A stretch of DNA of 64,000 nucleotides from assembly GCF_008364685.1 (NCBI RefSeq), contig NZ_VTTL01000004.1, positions 62,001 to 126,000 on the forward strand. The letters are read 5' to 3'. This stretch comes from Xanthobacter oligotrophicus. GTDB taxonomy: Bacteria; Pseudomonadota; Alphaproteobacteria; Rhizobiales; Xanthobacteraceae. A program made the position numbers and the translations under genes. The first letter of the stretch is position 1, and each line of letters begins with the position of its first letter. The notes beneath the pieces were generated by a model. The model was not told the origin of the DNA. It saw only the letters and a program-made list of their open reading frames with translations, and made no database searches. Shown here piece by piece: positions 22,574 to 31,723 of this stretch.

Positions 22574-25500
22574 TTACTGCGCACCCACGAGGCCGGGCGG
22601 GCGCGGCAGGTCGCCGAAGCCGCGGGTGGGCGGCAAGGTGGTCTCCGGCGGCAGCGGGGTGAACACGCGTGGAGGCGGCTCGGGCTGTGCCCGCTCGGTC
22701 CGGCGCGGCGCGGGCTGGCGCACCACGGGCGCGTGGCGCTCGGCGGGGGCTTCCGGCGTAGCGCGGGCCTCCGGCCGCGCATCCGGGCGTGACGAACTCG
22801 GTTGAGCCTGCGACTCGGCTGGCGTTGCGGTGCCGGCGGCGCCCGATGCGGTGGGCGCGCCGAAGCCGACCGGTGCCGCCTCCCGCCGCTCGATGGCCTG
22901 AGGAAACGGCGCCGGCTGGGGCATCGGTGTGGGCTGGGGCGCGGCTGCCTGTGCGGGCGCGGGCGGCACGGCTTGCTGCGTCGGCGCAGGCGAAGTCGAT
23001 GGCTGCGCAGGAGACGCCTGGGCCGCGGGTGCCGTTGCGACGGGGGCTGGTGTTGCCGGTCGCGGAGCTGGCGGCGGGGCGCTCGTCTGGGCCGGCACTG
23101 CGGGTTTCACCGCAGCAGGAGCCACAGGCGCGGGTTGGGCCTGAACGGGCTGCGGCTGCACCGGCGGTGCGACAGGCGCAATGGCGGCGGGGGCGGGGAT
23201 CGAGGCCGGTGCCGCCACGGGCTGGGCCAAGGGCGCCACAACGGGAGGCACAGCGGGAGATGCCACGGGCGAGGCCTCGGGCGTGGTGCGGCCCTGGCGC
23301 TCCTCCAGGCGGCGCGTCTCGCGCTCGATGGCGCGCATGGCGATCACGCTGGTGAGGGCCGGGGCGCTCACCCGCCGTTCGGGACCCGTCACCGGGCCGC
23401 GCCACACGATGCTGCCGCCCGGCGCGCCGCCCGCGCCTTCGGGCGCTTCCAGGTCCACGGTGGTGTCCATGGCAAGGCGGGCCACATCAAAACTGCCGTT
23501 GAAGCCCACGCGCACGCCGTCGGCGGTGGCGCGGGCCGGGGAGAGGCGGGCAACGCCGTTCACCACACCCAGCGTGGTCTCGACGAAGCCGATGCGCAGC
23601 GGCCCCTTGGCAAGGGTGCGGTCGAGCATCTGCGCTGCGCGCCGCTCGTCGGGCGGCGGCGAAAGGCTGGCGGCTTCCGCCAGCGCCTGATCGAGGCCGG
23701 CCGGGCTGGCGCCATCAATGACGAGGTCGCGCACCCCCAGCGTGCCCTGGCCGGAGAGGTTCTGCACCACGGCCAGCACGCTGCGGCCGGATCCGCCGAG
23801 GTCCACCAGCAGGTTGACCTTGCCCTTGGGCGCGGCGCGCGCGCCGGTGGGCGCCAGCAGCGCCGCCGCATCCACCTGCTCCAGCACCAGTCGTCCGTCG
23901 GCCTGCACGCCGTCGCCCTGCCGGCGCAGGCGCAGGCTGGCCGCCGCGCGCCCGCCGCCGAGGCTGCCGGCCATGTCGCGCAGGTCGAGGTCGGCGCCGT
24001 CGCTGCCGAGCACGAGGCGGCCGTTGCCGAGAACATAGGGACCCATGACCGCAAGGCGGGCAGCGGTCAGTTCCAGATTGAGGCCGTAGCCCGAGACCGC
24101 CGCCGGCAGCAGCCGGGCCGCGCTCCAGGCGCCGGCGCCCGCAGGCTCCGAGCCGGTGCGGGCAGCGAACATGCCGAGGATGCGCGGCAGAGAGAGGCTC
24201 TCGAACGCCAGCTTGCCGCCGATGCGCGGCACCGGGCCGGGCTCGAACTCGATGTTTCCCGAAACCGGTGCCGCAGCGAGCGAGCCGGTGATGGTGTCGA
24301 GCCGCCAGATCCCACCGGTGCGGGCGAGGGTGAAGGCGAGGGCCGATGGCACCGGCCCTTCCACCGCAGCCGAAGCCTGGGGCAGCACGCGGCCGAGGTC
24401 GCCGCCGTCGAGCCGCACGGCGAGGCTGGGCTCGATGGCGCCGCCGGCAAGGCGCGCGGTGCCTTCCGCCTGGGCGGTCATGTCGGCGAGGGTGAGGCGG
24501 CCGCGCACCTGCGCCTCGTCCTGGGTGAGGGGGGAGACGGAGAGTTCCGCGTGGGCCGGGCCGAGGCGCGGGGCGAGGCCCTCCACGCCGAAGGCCGCGA
24601 GCGCCCGCGCCCCGTCCGCCGCATCGGCCTTGAGCGCGATGCGCAGGGGCACGCCGGCATTGTTGCGGGCGAAGGTCACGTCGCCTGAAATCTGCCCCAG
24701 CGTGCCGGTCACCGTGATGTTGCGTCCGCCGGCCTCGCCCCACACCACGGTGCTGGCAAGCTTCACCGGGGCGGCGATGGGCTGGAGGGTGGCGAGCACC
24801 TGCGCCGTCTGCTCGCCGGCCACGAGGCGGGCGAGGGGGACAAGTCCGTCCGCCTTGGCGCCGGAGAGGGCGAAGTTGAATTCGCCGCGCGGCGTGGTGG
24901 AGAAATTCTCCATGCGCCCGGCGCCTTCGAGGCGGATGCCGGCGAGGTCGTCCATGACGATGCGCGACAGCCGCCAGTTGCCGCCGGTGGCCGCCGCATC
25001 GAGGGTGAGGCCGCGCAGGGGCAGGCCGGAGAGGATCAGGTTGCGCCCGTCCAGCGTCAGCGCGCCGTCGGCACCGCCGCCCACGGCGGCAGCGGCGGTC
25101 TGGAGCGCGGCCACCAGCGGGTCGAGGTCGAAGCCGTCGAGGGACAGCTTGAGATTGAGCTTGGGCGGGGCGCCGGCATCGAACGCCGCCACCGCCGAGC
25201 CGCGCACCCGGCTTGCCGCGAAGGTGGCGTCGAGCCCGTCCACGGCGATCCGCGTCGGCCCGGCATTGACCTTGCCGGTGATGCGCACCGGGCCTTTCGC
25301 CGCCGCCACATAGTCGCGCGGGGCGGTGGGCGCCGCCCAGCGCAGGAAGATGGCGGGGTCGTCCGCCGAGAAGGTCACGGTGCCGTCGAATCCGCCGCCG
25401 CCGGGCCCGCGCGTGGGCTTGCCGGAGATGCGCAGCGCCGCCTTGCCGGGCAACTGCGCCTCGGCATTGTCCACCCGCCAGCCGGCGGCGGAGCCGGAAA

Positions 25501-26611
25501 TATCGGCGCGCACGTCACGCACCAGCGTGCCGCCGAGCATCAGCTGCTCCACCGACAGGCCGACGCGGGAGGCGATGTCCGGTGCCGGCAGGGCCGCCAC
25601 GCCGGCGAGGAAGCGCGCCAAGGCGGCGGCGGGATTCTGGTCCGCCGGAGGCTTGTCCTTTGCCGCGTTCGGCACGCCGTCGGTGGCGGCGCGCAGGGCG
25701 TCGAGGTCGAGGCTGCGGGCATTGAGCACGGCGTCGAGGCCCACTGCCCGCCCGAGGGCGACGCGGGCGGAGCCGGAGAGCTGCGCCGGCGTCTGCGCCC
25801 CGCCCAGGGCGAGGTCCAGACTGTCGGCGAGCACGGCGTCGGGGCTGGCCTTCAGCGTGCCGGAGAGCTGCCAGGCCTCCAGCCCCTCGCCGCCGTGGCG
25901 CGAGAGGGTGGCCCGGCCTTCGAATCGCGGCTTGGCGCCGGCGAACGCAAGGCCGCCGTCGAGGTCCAAAGCATAGGGCCGGTTGCGGCCGTCGAGCACC
26001 AGGCGCAGGCGCCCCGTGCCGTCATCGCCGATCTTGCCGAGGGTGGAGCGGATGGCGAAGCGCGCGCCCTGGGCCTCCACCTCGCCGTCGAGGCGGAAGG
26101 GGCCGGCGAGCGAGCGCGCCTCGCCCTTCAGGTTGAGGCCTTCCAGGGTCTGGGTGTGGTCGGAGGCGCGGTCGAGGATGTCGAGGGTGCCGTCCTTCAC
26201 CTCGAACCGGGCGATGGAGAGGGCGGCGGGACGCTGGGCGCCGGTGGGCAGGGCGAGCCGCCCGGCGCTGTCGATAACGAGGCGGATCTGCGGCCGGTCG
26301 AGGCTGACGCCGGTGGCCTCCACATCGCCGCGCAGCAGGGCGCCGAGGGAGAGTTCGGCCTTGAGCGCCTTCACCGTGCCGCCGGTGGAAACCACGTCGC
26401 CGAGGGTGACATCGCGCAGCAGGATGCGGGGGGCGGGCAGGATCTCGGCGTCGATGGGACCGCGGATGACCACCGGAACGCCGAGCGCCTGGCTGATCTG
26501 CGTTTCGAACGTTCCGCGCCAGGCGTTCCAGTCCACCACGAACGGGGCTGCGAACGCCCCGCCGATGGCCAGGATCACCGCCGTGGCGAGGCTGATCAGT
26601 ATCCCCTGCAC
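22574..26611 (-). CDS. AsmA family protein
   Basis: Very large (1345 residues) envelope protein of the AsmA/TamB-like group, which span the periplasm and are implicated in lipid transport to, and assembly of, the outer membrane. An N-terminal membrane anchor (ILISLATAVILAIGGAFAAPFVVDW) leads into the AsmA signature (ISQALGVPVVIRGPIDAEILPAPRILLRDVTLGD) and a long run of beta-rich repeats, with a second AsmA region near 1050-1130. The last 180 residues are low-complexity Pro/Ala/Gln/Val. I chose the GTG at 26609-26611 because GGGGGAG precedes it; a TTG five codons upstream is less likely. It is transcribed alone, 63 bases after the FAD-oxidase gene start side. Confidence 0.85.
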   Translation of the reverse strand: MQGILISLATAVILAIGGAFAAPFVVDWNAWRGTFETQISQALGVPVVIRGPIDAEILPAPRILLRDVTLGDVVSTGGTVKALKAELSLGALLRGDVEATGVSLDRPQIRLVIDSAGRLALPTGAQRPAALSIARFEVKDGTLDILDRASDHTQTLEGLNLKGEARSLAGPFRLDGEVEAQGARFAIRSTLGKIGDDGTGRLRLVLDGRNRPYALDLDGGLAFAGAKPRFEGRATLSRHGGEGLEAWQLSGTLKASPDAVLADSLDLALGGAQTPAQLSGSARVALGRAVGLDAVLNARSLDLDALRAATDGVPNAAKDKPPADQNPAAALARFLAGVAALPAPDIASRVGLSVEQLMLGGTLVRDVRADISGSAAGWRVDNAEAQLPGKAALRISGKPTRGPGGGGFDGTVTFSADDPAIFLRWAAPTAPRDYVAAAKGPVRITGKVNAGPTRIAVDGLDATFAASRVRGSAVAAFDAGAPPKLNLKLSLDGFDLDPLVAALQTAAAAVGGGADGALTLDGRNLILSGLPLRGLTLDAAATGGNWRLSRIVMDDLAGIRLEGAGRMENFSTTPRGEFNFALSGAKADGLVPLARLVAGEQTAQVLATLQPIAAPVKLASTVVWGEAGGRNITVTGTLGQISGDVTFARNNAGVPLRIALKADAADGARALAAFGVEGLAPRLGPAHAELSVSPLTQDEAQVRGRLTLADMTAQAEGTARLAGGAIEPSLAVRLDGGDLGRVLPQASAAVEGPVPSALAFTLARTGGIWRLDTITGSLAAAPVSGNIEFEPGPVPRIGGKLAFESLSLPRILGMFAARTGSEPAGAGAWSAARLLPAAVSGYGLNLELTAARLAVMGPYVLGNGRLVLGSDGADLDLRDMAGSLGGGRAAASLRLRRQGDGVQADGRLVLEQVDAAALLAPTGARAAPKGKVNLLVDLGGSGRSVLAVVQNLSGQGTLGVRDLVIDGASPAGLDQALAEAASLSPPPDERRAAQMLDRTLAKGPLRIGFVETTLGVVNGVARLSPARATADGVRVGFNGSFDVARLAMDTTVDLEAPEGAGGAPGGSIVWRGPVTGPERRVSAPALTSVIAMRAIERETRRLEERQGRTTPEASPVASPAVPPVVAPLAQPVAAPASIPAPAAIAPVAPPVQPQPVQAQPAPVAPAAVKPAVPAQTSAPPPAPRPATPAPVATAPAAQASPAQPSTSPAPTQQAVPPAPAQAAAPQPTPMPQPAPFPQAIERREAAPVGFGAPTASGAAGTATPAESQAQPSSSRPDARPEARATPEAPAERHAPVVRQPAPRRTERAQPEPPPRVFTPLPPETTLPPTRGFGDLPRPPGLVGAQ

Positions 26612-26674
26612 GCGTGTCTCCCCCAAAGGTCCCCCTCATATGGGGAACCTGTTCCCTATGCGCAGGGAATGCGA

Positions 26675-28087
26675 TCAGATCGCGACGATCTTGCCCGGAT
26701 TCATGATGTTTTTAGGATCCATGGCGCGCTTGATGGAGCGCATGACCTCCAGCGCCTCCTCGCCGTGCTCGGGCAGCATGTATTTCATTTTGCCCTGGCC
26801 GATGCCGTGCTCGCCGGTGGAGGTGCCGCCCATGGCGAGCGCCCGTTCCACCAGCCGCTTCATATAGAGCTTGGCCTTGGCGAAATCCTCGGGGTCGTCC
26901 ACGTCCACCATCAAGGTGGTGTGGAAGTTGCCGTCGCCCACATGGCCGACGATGGGAGCGATGAGGCCCATCTCCTCAATGTCGCGCTTGGTCTCCATGA
27001 CGCATTCGGCGAGCCGCGAGATGGGCACGCACACGTCGGTGGCCACCGCCTTGGCGCCCGGCCGCAGCGGCAGCACGGACCAATAGGCGTCGTGCCGGGC
27101 CTGCCAGAGCTTGGAGCGTTCCTCGGGCTTCACCGCGAACACCGAGGGGCCGCCGCCGAACTCGGCCGCCAGCTCGCCGAAGCGGTCGGCCTGCTCGTGG
27201 ACGCTGGTTTCGGTACCGTGGAATTCCAGGAACAGGGTGGGCGTCTCCGCGAGCGCGAGCTTGGCGTAGGCGTTGGAGGCCTTCACCTGCACCTCGTCCA
27301 GCAACTCGATGCGCGCCACCGGGATGCCGCTCTGGATGGTGGCGATGACCGTGTTGCAGGCTGCCTCCACGCTGGGGAAGGGGCAGACGGCGGCGGAGAC
27401 CGCCTCCGGAATGCCGAACAGGCGCAGCGTGATCTCGACAATGATGCCCAGCGTGCCCTCGGCGCCCACATAGAGGCGGGTGAGGTCGTAGCCGGCGGAG
27501 GACTTGCGGGCGCGGGTGGCGGTGGTGATGACCTCGCCGGTGGGGGTCACCACCTTCAGGGACAGGACATTGTCCTTCATGGTGCCGTAGCGCACCGCAT
27601 TGGTGCCGGAGCAGCGGGTGGAGGCCATGCCGCCGATGGAGGCGTCGGCGCCCGGATCGATGGGGAAGAACAGGCCCTGGTCGCGGAGCTCCTCGTTCAG
27701 CCGCTTGCGGGTGACGCCGGGCTCGACCACGCAGTCGAGGTCTTCCGTGTTCACGGCGAGGATGCGGTTCATGCGAGAGAGATCCACGCAGATGCCGCCA
27801 TAGGGCGCGTTCACATGGCCTTCCAGCGAGGTGCCCGCACCCCACGCGATCACCGGCACCTCGTAATCCGCGCAGGCCCGGACCACGGCCTGCACATCTT
27901 CTGTGCATTCGGCGAAAACCACCGCATCTGGCGGCTCATTGGGCAGGTAGGTGGTAACGTTAGCGTGTTGTTCCCGGACGGCGAGGCCGGTCACGACCTT
28001 GTGATCAAGCTCGGCCTTCAGGCGTTCGATGACGGCAAAGCTTCTCTCCAGAAGCGTGAGCTCGGATTTCGCGGCTGCAACAACCAT
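26675..28087 (-). CDS. FAD-linked oxidase, D-lactate dehydrogenase (cytochrome)/GlcD type
   Basis: A 470-residue flavoprotein that oxidises a D-2-hydroxyacid and passes electrons to the respiratory chain. The FAD_binding_4 domain shows PVIAWGAGTSLEGHVNAPYGGICVDLSRMNRI, FPIDPGADASIGGMASTRCSGTNAVRYGTMKDN and GYDLTRLYVGAEGTLGI. The C-terminal FAD-oxidase domain has VGHVGDGNFHTTLMVD and GGTSTGEHGIGQGKMKYM, the metal and substrate site of the D-lactate/glycolate group. D-lactate is the best guess. No iron-sulfur partner gene is adjacent, which fits the single-subunit cytochrome type. Confidence 0.88.
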   Translation of the reverse strand: MVVAAAKSELTLLERSFAVIERLKAELDHKVVTGLAVREQHANVTTYLPNEPPDAVVFAECTEDVQAVVRACADYEVPVIAWGAGTSLEGHVNAPYGGICVDLSRMNRILAVNTEDLDCVVEPGVTRKRLNEELRDQGLFFPIDPGADASIGGMASTRCSGTNAVRYGTMKDNVLSLKVVTPTGEVITTATRARKSSAGYDLTRLYVGAEGTLGIIVEITLRLFGIPEAVSAAVCPFPSVEAACNTVIATIQSGIPVARIELLDEVQVKASNAYAKLALAETPTLFLEFHGTETSVHEQADRFGELAAEFGGGPSVFAVKPEERSKLWQARHDAYWSVLPLRPGAKAVATDVCVPISRLAECVMETKRDIEEMGLIAPIVGHVGDGNFHTTLMVDVDDPEDFAKAKLYMKRLVERALAMGGTSTGEHGIGQGKMKYMLPEHGEEALEVMRSIKRAMDPKNIMNPGKIVAI

Positions 28088-28301
28088 TTACGATTCCTTA
28101 ACTTTGCCTCGCACCTGCCGCCCGGGGGACGGACAGGGGCCTTGGAGTCATCCCCAGAAATAGCTCGTTCTGAGCCACATTGAACTTGACAGTGACTTTT
28201 GTGATTCGGTTTTCGCGCCGTTTTGGGGCGTGACGAATGCCTTTTCTCGCGTCACAGTGTGTTCATCAGCGGCACATTAATGCAGATGAAGCGAGGCGGC
28301 C
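28088..28301. other. divergent intergenic region
   Basis: A TTGACA (28186-28191) is present on the plus strand but no good -10 lies at the right distance. The stretch 28190-28260 is T-rich. GCGAGG (28291-28296) precedes the thioesterase ATG. Confidence 0.3.
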
Positions 28302-28811
28302 ATGCTTGACCGGATCGACTTTGAGCCCGTGTTTTTCGCTCCGTTCGTGTCTTCCGCCATGAAGGTGGAGGGGGAATGGATCGATTATAATGGTCATCTG
28401 AACGTGGCCTACTACACCCTCATTTTCGATCGGGCCGTGGACGAGGCGCTTTGCCTTCTGGGCCTCGGCCCGACCTATGCCGCCAAGCGCGGCGCTTCCT
28501 TCTTCACCGCGGAAAGCCATATCCGCTACCTGAAGGAACTGGCGCCCCACTCGCCCGTGCGCGTCACGCTCCGCCTCGTAGATTATGACGAGAAGCGCCT
28601 GCACCTGTTCCAGACGCTCCATCATGCCTCGGAAGGCTGGGTTTCCGCCACGACCGAGCAGATGGTGCTGCACGTGGACCTGCGCACTCGCCACGTGGCG
28701 CCGTTCCCCGATGACGTGCTGGAGCGCATCGCCACCATGCGCGCCGCCCATGCGGCCCTGCCGCCGCCCGAGGGTCTCGGTCGCCAGGTGACCATGCCGG
28801 CGCGCTACTGA
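28302..28811 (+). CDS. hotdog-fold acyl-CoA thioesterase
   Basis: A 169-residue 4HBT-type protein with EWIDYNGHLNVAYYTLIFDRAVDEAL (the D-x-N-G-H-x-N active site), SHIRYLKELAPHSPVRVTLRLVDYDEKRLHLF and an EQMVLHVDL strand. It is most like the group that includes betainyl-CoA thioesterases of carnitine degradation, but no carnitine genes are nearby, so the substrate is open. GAGG lies upstream of the ATG. A GC hairpin (CCCCGGC 28821-28827, GCCGGGG 28833-28839) follows the stop. Confidence 0.82.
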   Translation: MLDRIDFEPVFFAPFVSSAMKVEGEWIDYNGHLNVAYYTLIFDRAVDEALCLLGLGPTYAAKRGASFFTAESHIRYLKELAPHSPVRVTLRLVDYDEKRLHLFQTLHHASEGWVSATTEQMVLHVDLRTRHVAPFPDDVLERIATMRAAHAALPPPEGLGRQVTMPARY

Positions 28812-28943
28812 GCGCGGCGGCCCCGGCTCCGTGCCGGGGTCGGCTGGTCGCCTTCCCAGGCAAATCTCTTTCCTTGCGCTTGGCGCAGGGCAGGCATGCC
28901 GGTTGAGGAGTTCTGCTGCGCTGCGTCGGGGGATATATTGCAC

Positions 28944-28976
28944 TGCAAAAGGGCAACAGAGCCCATTTGCAGGAGG
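28944..28976 (+). promoter_or_regulatory. 5'-UTR hairpin ending in the ribosome binding site of a small gene
   Basis: TGCAAA-A-GGGC (28944-28954) pairs with GCCC-A-TTTGCA (28961-28971) around AACAGA, ten base pairs with one A-A mismatch. The last A of the stem is the first base of AGGAGG (28971-28976), the ribosome binding site of the gene at 28982. Could act as a translational switch or as an operator; a TATATT lies at 28933-28938. Confidence 0.5.
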
Positions 28977-28981
28977 CCTCT

Positions 28982-29155
28982 ATGAGCGCCGTCACCTATA
29001 CTGACAAGTTCGTCCGCACTTCCAAGGTTGCCTCTTCTGCCAAGAAGGGCTTCTTCGCCCGCTTCCTTGAGGCCGTCGTGGCGGCTCGCATGGAGCAGGC
29101 CGAGCGTGAATACGCGCGCTACGTCCAGATCCACGGGCGCGATCCCGTCGCCTGA
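28982..29155 (+). CDS. 57-residue basic hypothetical protein
   Basis: The ATG has a strong ribosome binding site (AGGAGG, five bases away). The product is short, helical and basic: KFVRTSKVASSAKKGFFARFL, then AARMEQAEREYARYVQIHGRDPVA. I recall similar short proteins in Hyphomicrobiales but no function. There is no signal peptide or span; the amphipathic KKGFFARFLEAVVAAR helix may touch membranes or nucleic acid (inference). A CGGATCG/CGATCCG hairpin (29167-29185) just after the stop may end the transcript. Confidence 0.7.
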   Translation: MSAVTYTDKFVRTSKVASSAKKGFFARFLEAVVAARMEQAEREYARYVQIHGRDPVA

Positions 29156-29369
29156 GGCGTTTCGACCGGATCGCGCGCCGATCCGCTGTTGAACGTGAGG
29201 GGACCGATTTGCCGCCCCGGTTGCGATGCAATCCGGGCGGCACATGCGCCGGCCACCGGCCGGCTCTTACGCTTGTCCTCCAAGCTTGTTCCCCAAGCCT
29301 GTTCCCTTGCCCGATTGACCGCTCGCACCTGCTCGGCGCGGGCGGATTCGGCTTGGGGCACTCCCGTCT

Positions 29370-30296
29370 TCAGCGCAGGGGACGCCCCGCGTCCGCCGCG
29401 AGGGTGAGCGTCGCCCAGCCTTCGATGTGCCGCTGCGACACAAGGCGAAGCCCCTGGGCGCGATAGGCCGCGAGCGCCGCCGGCACCTGCGCCGACAACA
29501 ATCCCGACAGCACGATGCGCCCGCCTGGCGCCATCAGCCGGCGCAGCGGCCGCGCCAGCCGCTTCAGCGGCGGCAGCAGGATGTTGGCGAGGATCAGGTC
29601 GTAGGGACCGTCCACGTGGAGCGCGCGCGCCCCGGCCCCCGCCGCGTGGATCATCTGCACGCCCGGCGCCTTGTTGGCCTTCGCGTTGGCGCGGGCGGTG
29701 CGGACGGCGATGGTGTCGATGTCGCTGCCCACCACGTGGGTGTGAAACAGCCGGTCCGCCGCGATGGCGAGCACGCCGGTGCCCGTTCCAACATCCAGCA
29801 CCCGCCGCGGGGCCCCGCGGCGCGCGGCATCGGTGATGGCGTGGAGGCAGCCCTGGGTGGTGCCGTGGTGACCGGTGCCGAAGGCGAGCGCCGCCTCGAT
29901 CTCGATGCCGATGAGGTTCGGCCCCACCCGCCCGCGATCATGGCCGCCATGGACCACGAAGGTGCCCACGCGCACCGGCGCGAGGCCTTCGAGGCTCGCG
30001 GCCACCCAGTCCTTCTCCTCCACGTCGCCGAAGGTGACGCCCTTGGCGATCTCCGGTCCGGCGGCGATCTCCACCATCTCCAGCAGCCGCTCGGGGTCAA
30101 AGGCCGCGCCGGCGTAGACTTCCACCACCCAGTCATTGTCCGTGCGCTCGAAATTGGCCACCGCCACCTCGGCGGGGTCGAACGTCTCGGAAATCATGTC
30201 GGAGATGCGCTGGGCGGCGACGCGCGGCGCTTCCACCCGCATCACATGGGTGGCGTCGTTGGGGGGGAGGCCTTCGAGCATGGGGGGCGCAATCAT
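29370..30296 (-). CDS. prmA: ribosomal protein L11 methyltransferase
   Basis: SAM-dependent enzyme that methylates ribosomal protein L11. The C-terminal Rossmann domain of the 308-residue product has AFGTGHHGTTQGCLHAI, VLDVGTGTGVLAIAA (SAM motif I), VVGSDIDTIAVRTARANAKAN and DLILANILLPPLKRLA, where PrmA has the N-I-L-x-x-P-L motif; an N-terminal substrate-recognition domain (about 15-110) is present. Its start overlaps the stop of the GGDEF gene (ATGA, 30293-30296). The link to a c-di-GMP enzyme is positional. Confidence 0.92.
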   Translation of the reverse strand: MIAPPMLEGLPPNDATHVMRVEAPRVAAQRISDMISETFDPAEVAVANFERTDNDWVVEVYAGAAFDPERLLEMVEIAAGPEIAKGVTFGDVEEKDWVAASLEGLAPVRVGTFVVHGGHDRGRVGPNLIGIEIEAALAFGTGHHGTTQGCLHAITDAARRGAPRRVLDVGTGTGVLAIAADRLFHTHVVGSDIDTIAVRTARANAKANKAPGVQMIHAAGAGARALHVDGPYDLILANILLPPLKRLARPLRRLMAPGGRIVLSGLLSAQVPAALAAYRAQGLRLVSQRHIEGWATLTLAADAGRPLR

Positions 30297-31567
30297 CCGT
30301 TCATCTTGAGGGCGTCGGCTTCGGGCCCGCCCGCTGCGCGGTTGCGCCCGGCCGCCTTCGCCGCGTAGAGCCGCTTGTCGGCCGCATCCAGCAGCTCCGT
30401 CAAGGTGCTGCCGTCATCGGGCGCGCTGGCGATGCCGATGGAAAGGGTCTGCCGGGCGACCCCCGGGGGCAGCGTCATGGCGCCGACGCGCCGGCCCAGC
30501 TGGGCGGCGAGCGACAAGGCCCCCGCATTGCCCACGCCCGGGGCGAAGACGGCGAACTCGTCGCCGCCATAGCGCACCACGTGATCCGCCTGTCGCAGGC
30601 TCTCGGTGAGGCAGCGGGCGAGGCGGCGCAGCACCTCGTCGCCGGTGGGGTGCCCGCACTGGTCGTTCACGTCCTTGAAGTCGTCCACGTCGATGAGCAG
30701 CAGGCTCACCGGCCGCCCGGTGGTGCGCGCCACGGCCAGCAGGTCACGGCCCAGCGGCTCCAGCTGGCCGCGATGGAGCACATGGGTGAGCGGGTCGCGG
30801 CGGGATTCCTGCTTCAGGTCCTCGTAGCGCTGGCGGTAGGTGAGGGTGTGGAACACGTCGGCGATGGTCCGGCGCGGCGTGTTGCCGGCCAATTCGAAGC
30901 GGGCGAGGTATTGGCCGAGCATGGCGGCATAGAGCCCCGCCGCGGCGACCTTGCCCAGCCAGCCGCCGATCCCCGCCGTGAGCGGCACCCCCATGGCAAG
31001 GGACAGGACACCGAAGAACGCCATCTGGTCGAAGGTGAGAACCAGTGCCAGCGTGACCCAGATGGCGAGGATCGGCATGCGCCGCAGCGGCCGCGCGATG
31101 CGCTCGTAGATCAGGATCATGGCGATGGCATCGATGAAGAGCAGCAGCGTGCCCCACATCATCAGCATGCCCATGGCATCCATGAAGGACAGGTCCGCCG
31201 GCACGCCGGGGGCGGCCACCGCATCGTGCTGGCGCAGCAGGGTGACGAGGCCGATCAGCAGGATGTTGCCGATGAACAGCCCATAGATGGGCTGGCGGGC
31301 GACGAGGGCATCCTCGCGGATGTAGATGAGCAGGATCAGCGCGAGCTTGCCGGAGAACAGCACCACCGATCCCGGCGACAGGGAGATGCCCAAGGGCAGC
31401 TGTACAAAATAGGCGGCCGCCAGATACGTCTCCATGAAATGGAAGCTGCCCAGGGCGCAGAAGAACACGCCCAGCCCCAGCGTCTCGCGCAGGCGAAACA
31501 GGGCCAGCATGGCGGTGAAATACACCGCCATCTCGACGAGAAGCAGGAAGACGTTGAAGCCGGCCAT
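30293..31567 (-). CDS. membrane diguanylate cyclase (GGDEF)
   Basis: Makes cyclic di-GMP at the inner membrane. About six hydrophobic spans fill residues 1-215 of 424, without a recognised sensory family. The GGDEF domain (about 250-415) has SRRDPLTHVLHRGQLEPL, the active site R-Y-G-G-D-E-F at 332-338 and, five residues before GGDEF, an intact RQAD inhibitory site, so product feedback is expected. No EAL domain is fused. Sensed signal unknown. It precedes prmA with coupled translation. Confidence 0.88.
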   Translation of the reverse strand: MAGFNVFLLLVEMAVYFTAMLALFRLRETLGLGVFFCALGSFHFMETYLAAAYFVQLPLGISLSPGSVVLFSGKLALILLIYIREDALVARQPIYGLFIGNILLIGLVTLLRQHDAVAAPGVPADLSFMDAMGMLMMWGTLLLFIDAIAMILIYERIARPLRRMPILAIWVTLALVLTFDQMAFFGVLSLAMGVPLTAGIGGWLGKVAAAGLYAAMLGQYLARFELAGNTPRRTIADVFHTLTYRQRYEDLKQESRRDPLTHVLHRGQLEPLGRDLLAVARTTGRPVSLLLIDVDDFKDVNDQCGHPTGDEVLRRLARCLTESLRQADHVVRYGGDEFAVFAPGVGNAGALSLAAQLGRRVGAMTLPPGVARQTLSIGIASAPDDGSTLTELLDAADKRLYAAKAAGRNRAAGGPEADALKMNG

Positions 31568-31723
31568 GATGGTTCGCTGCGCCGGCAGAATTGCAGGCGG
31601 GCCGGGATCCTAGCAGGCGGCGGGCGGAAGAAAACAGGAGATGCGCCCAGCCGGGGCGGCAACCGCAAGCTTCACGCAAGCCCGGTGGGCGGCGCCCGGC
31701 CCCCCGATGCCTGGCCTGTGGCG

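Noticed and set aside
25895-28183. 762-codon plus-strand frame spanning the AsmA and FAD-oxidase genes
   Set aside because: Crosses two confident minus-strand genes and their intergenic gap; the product resembles no family.
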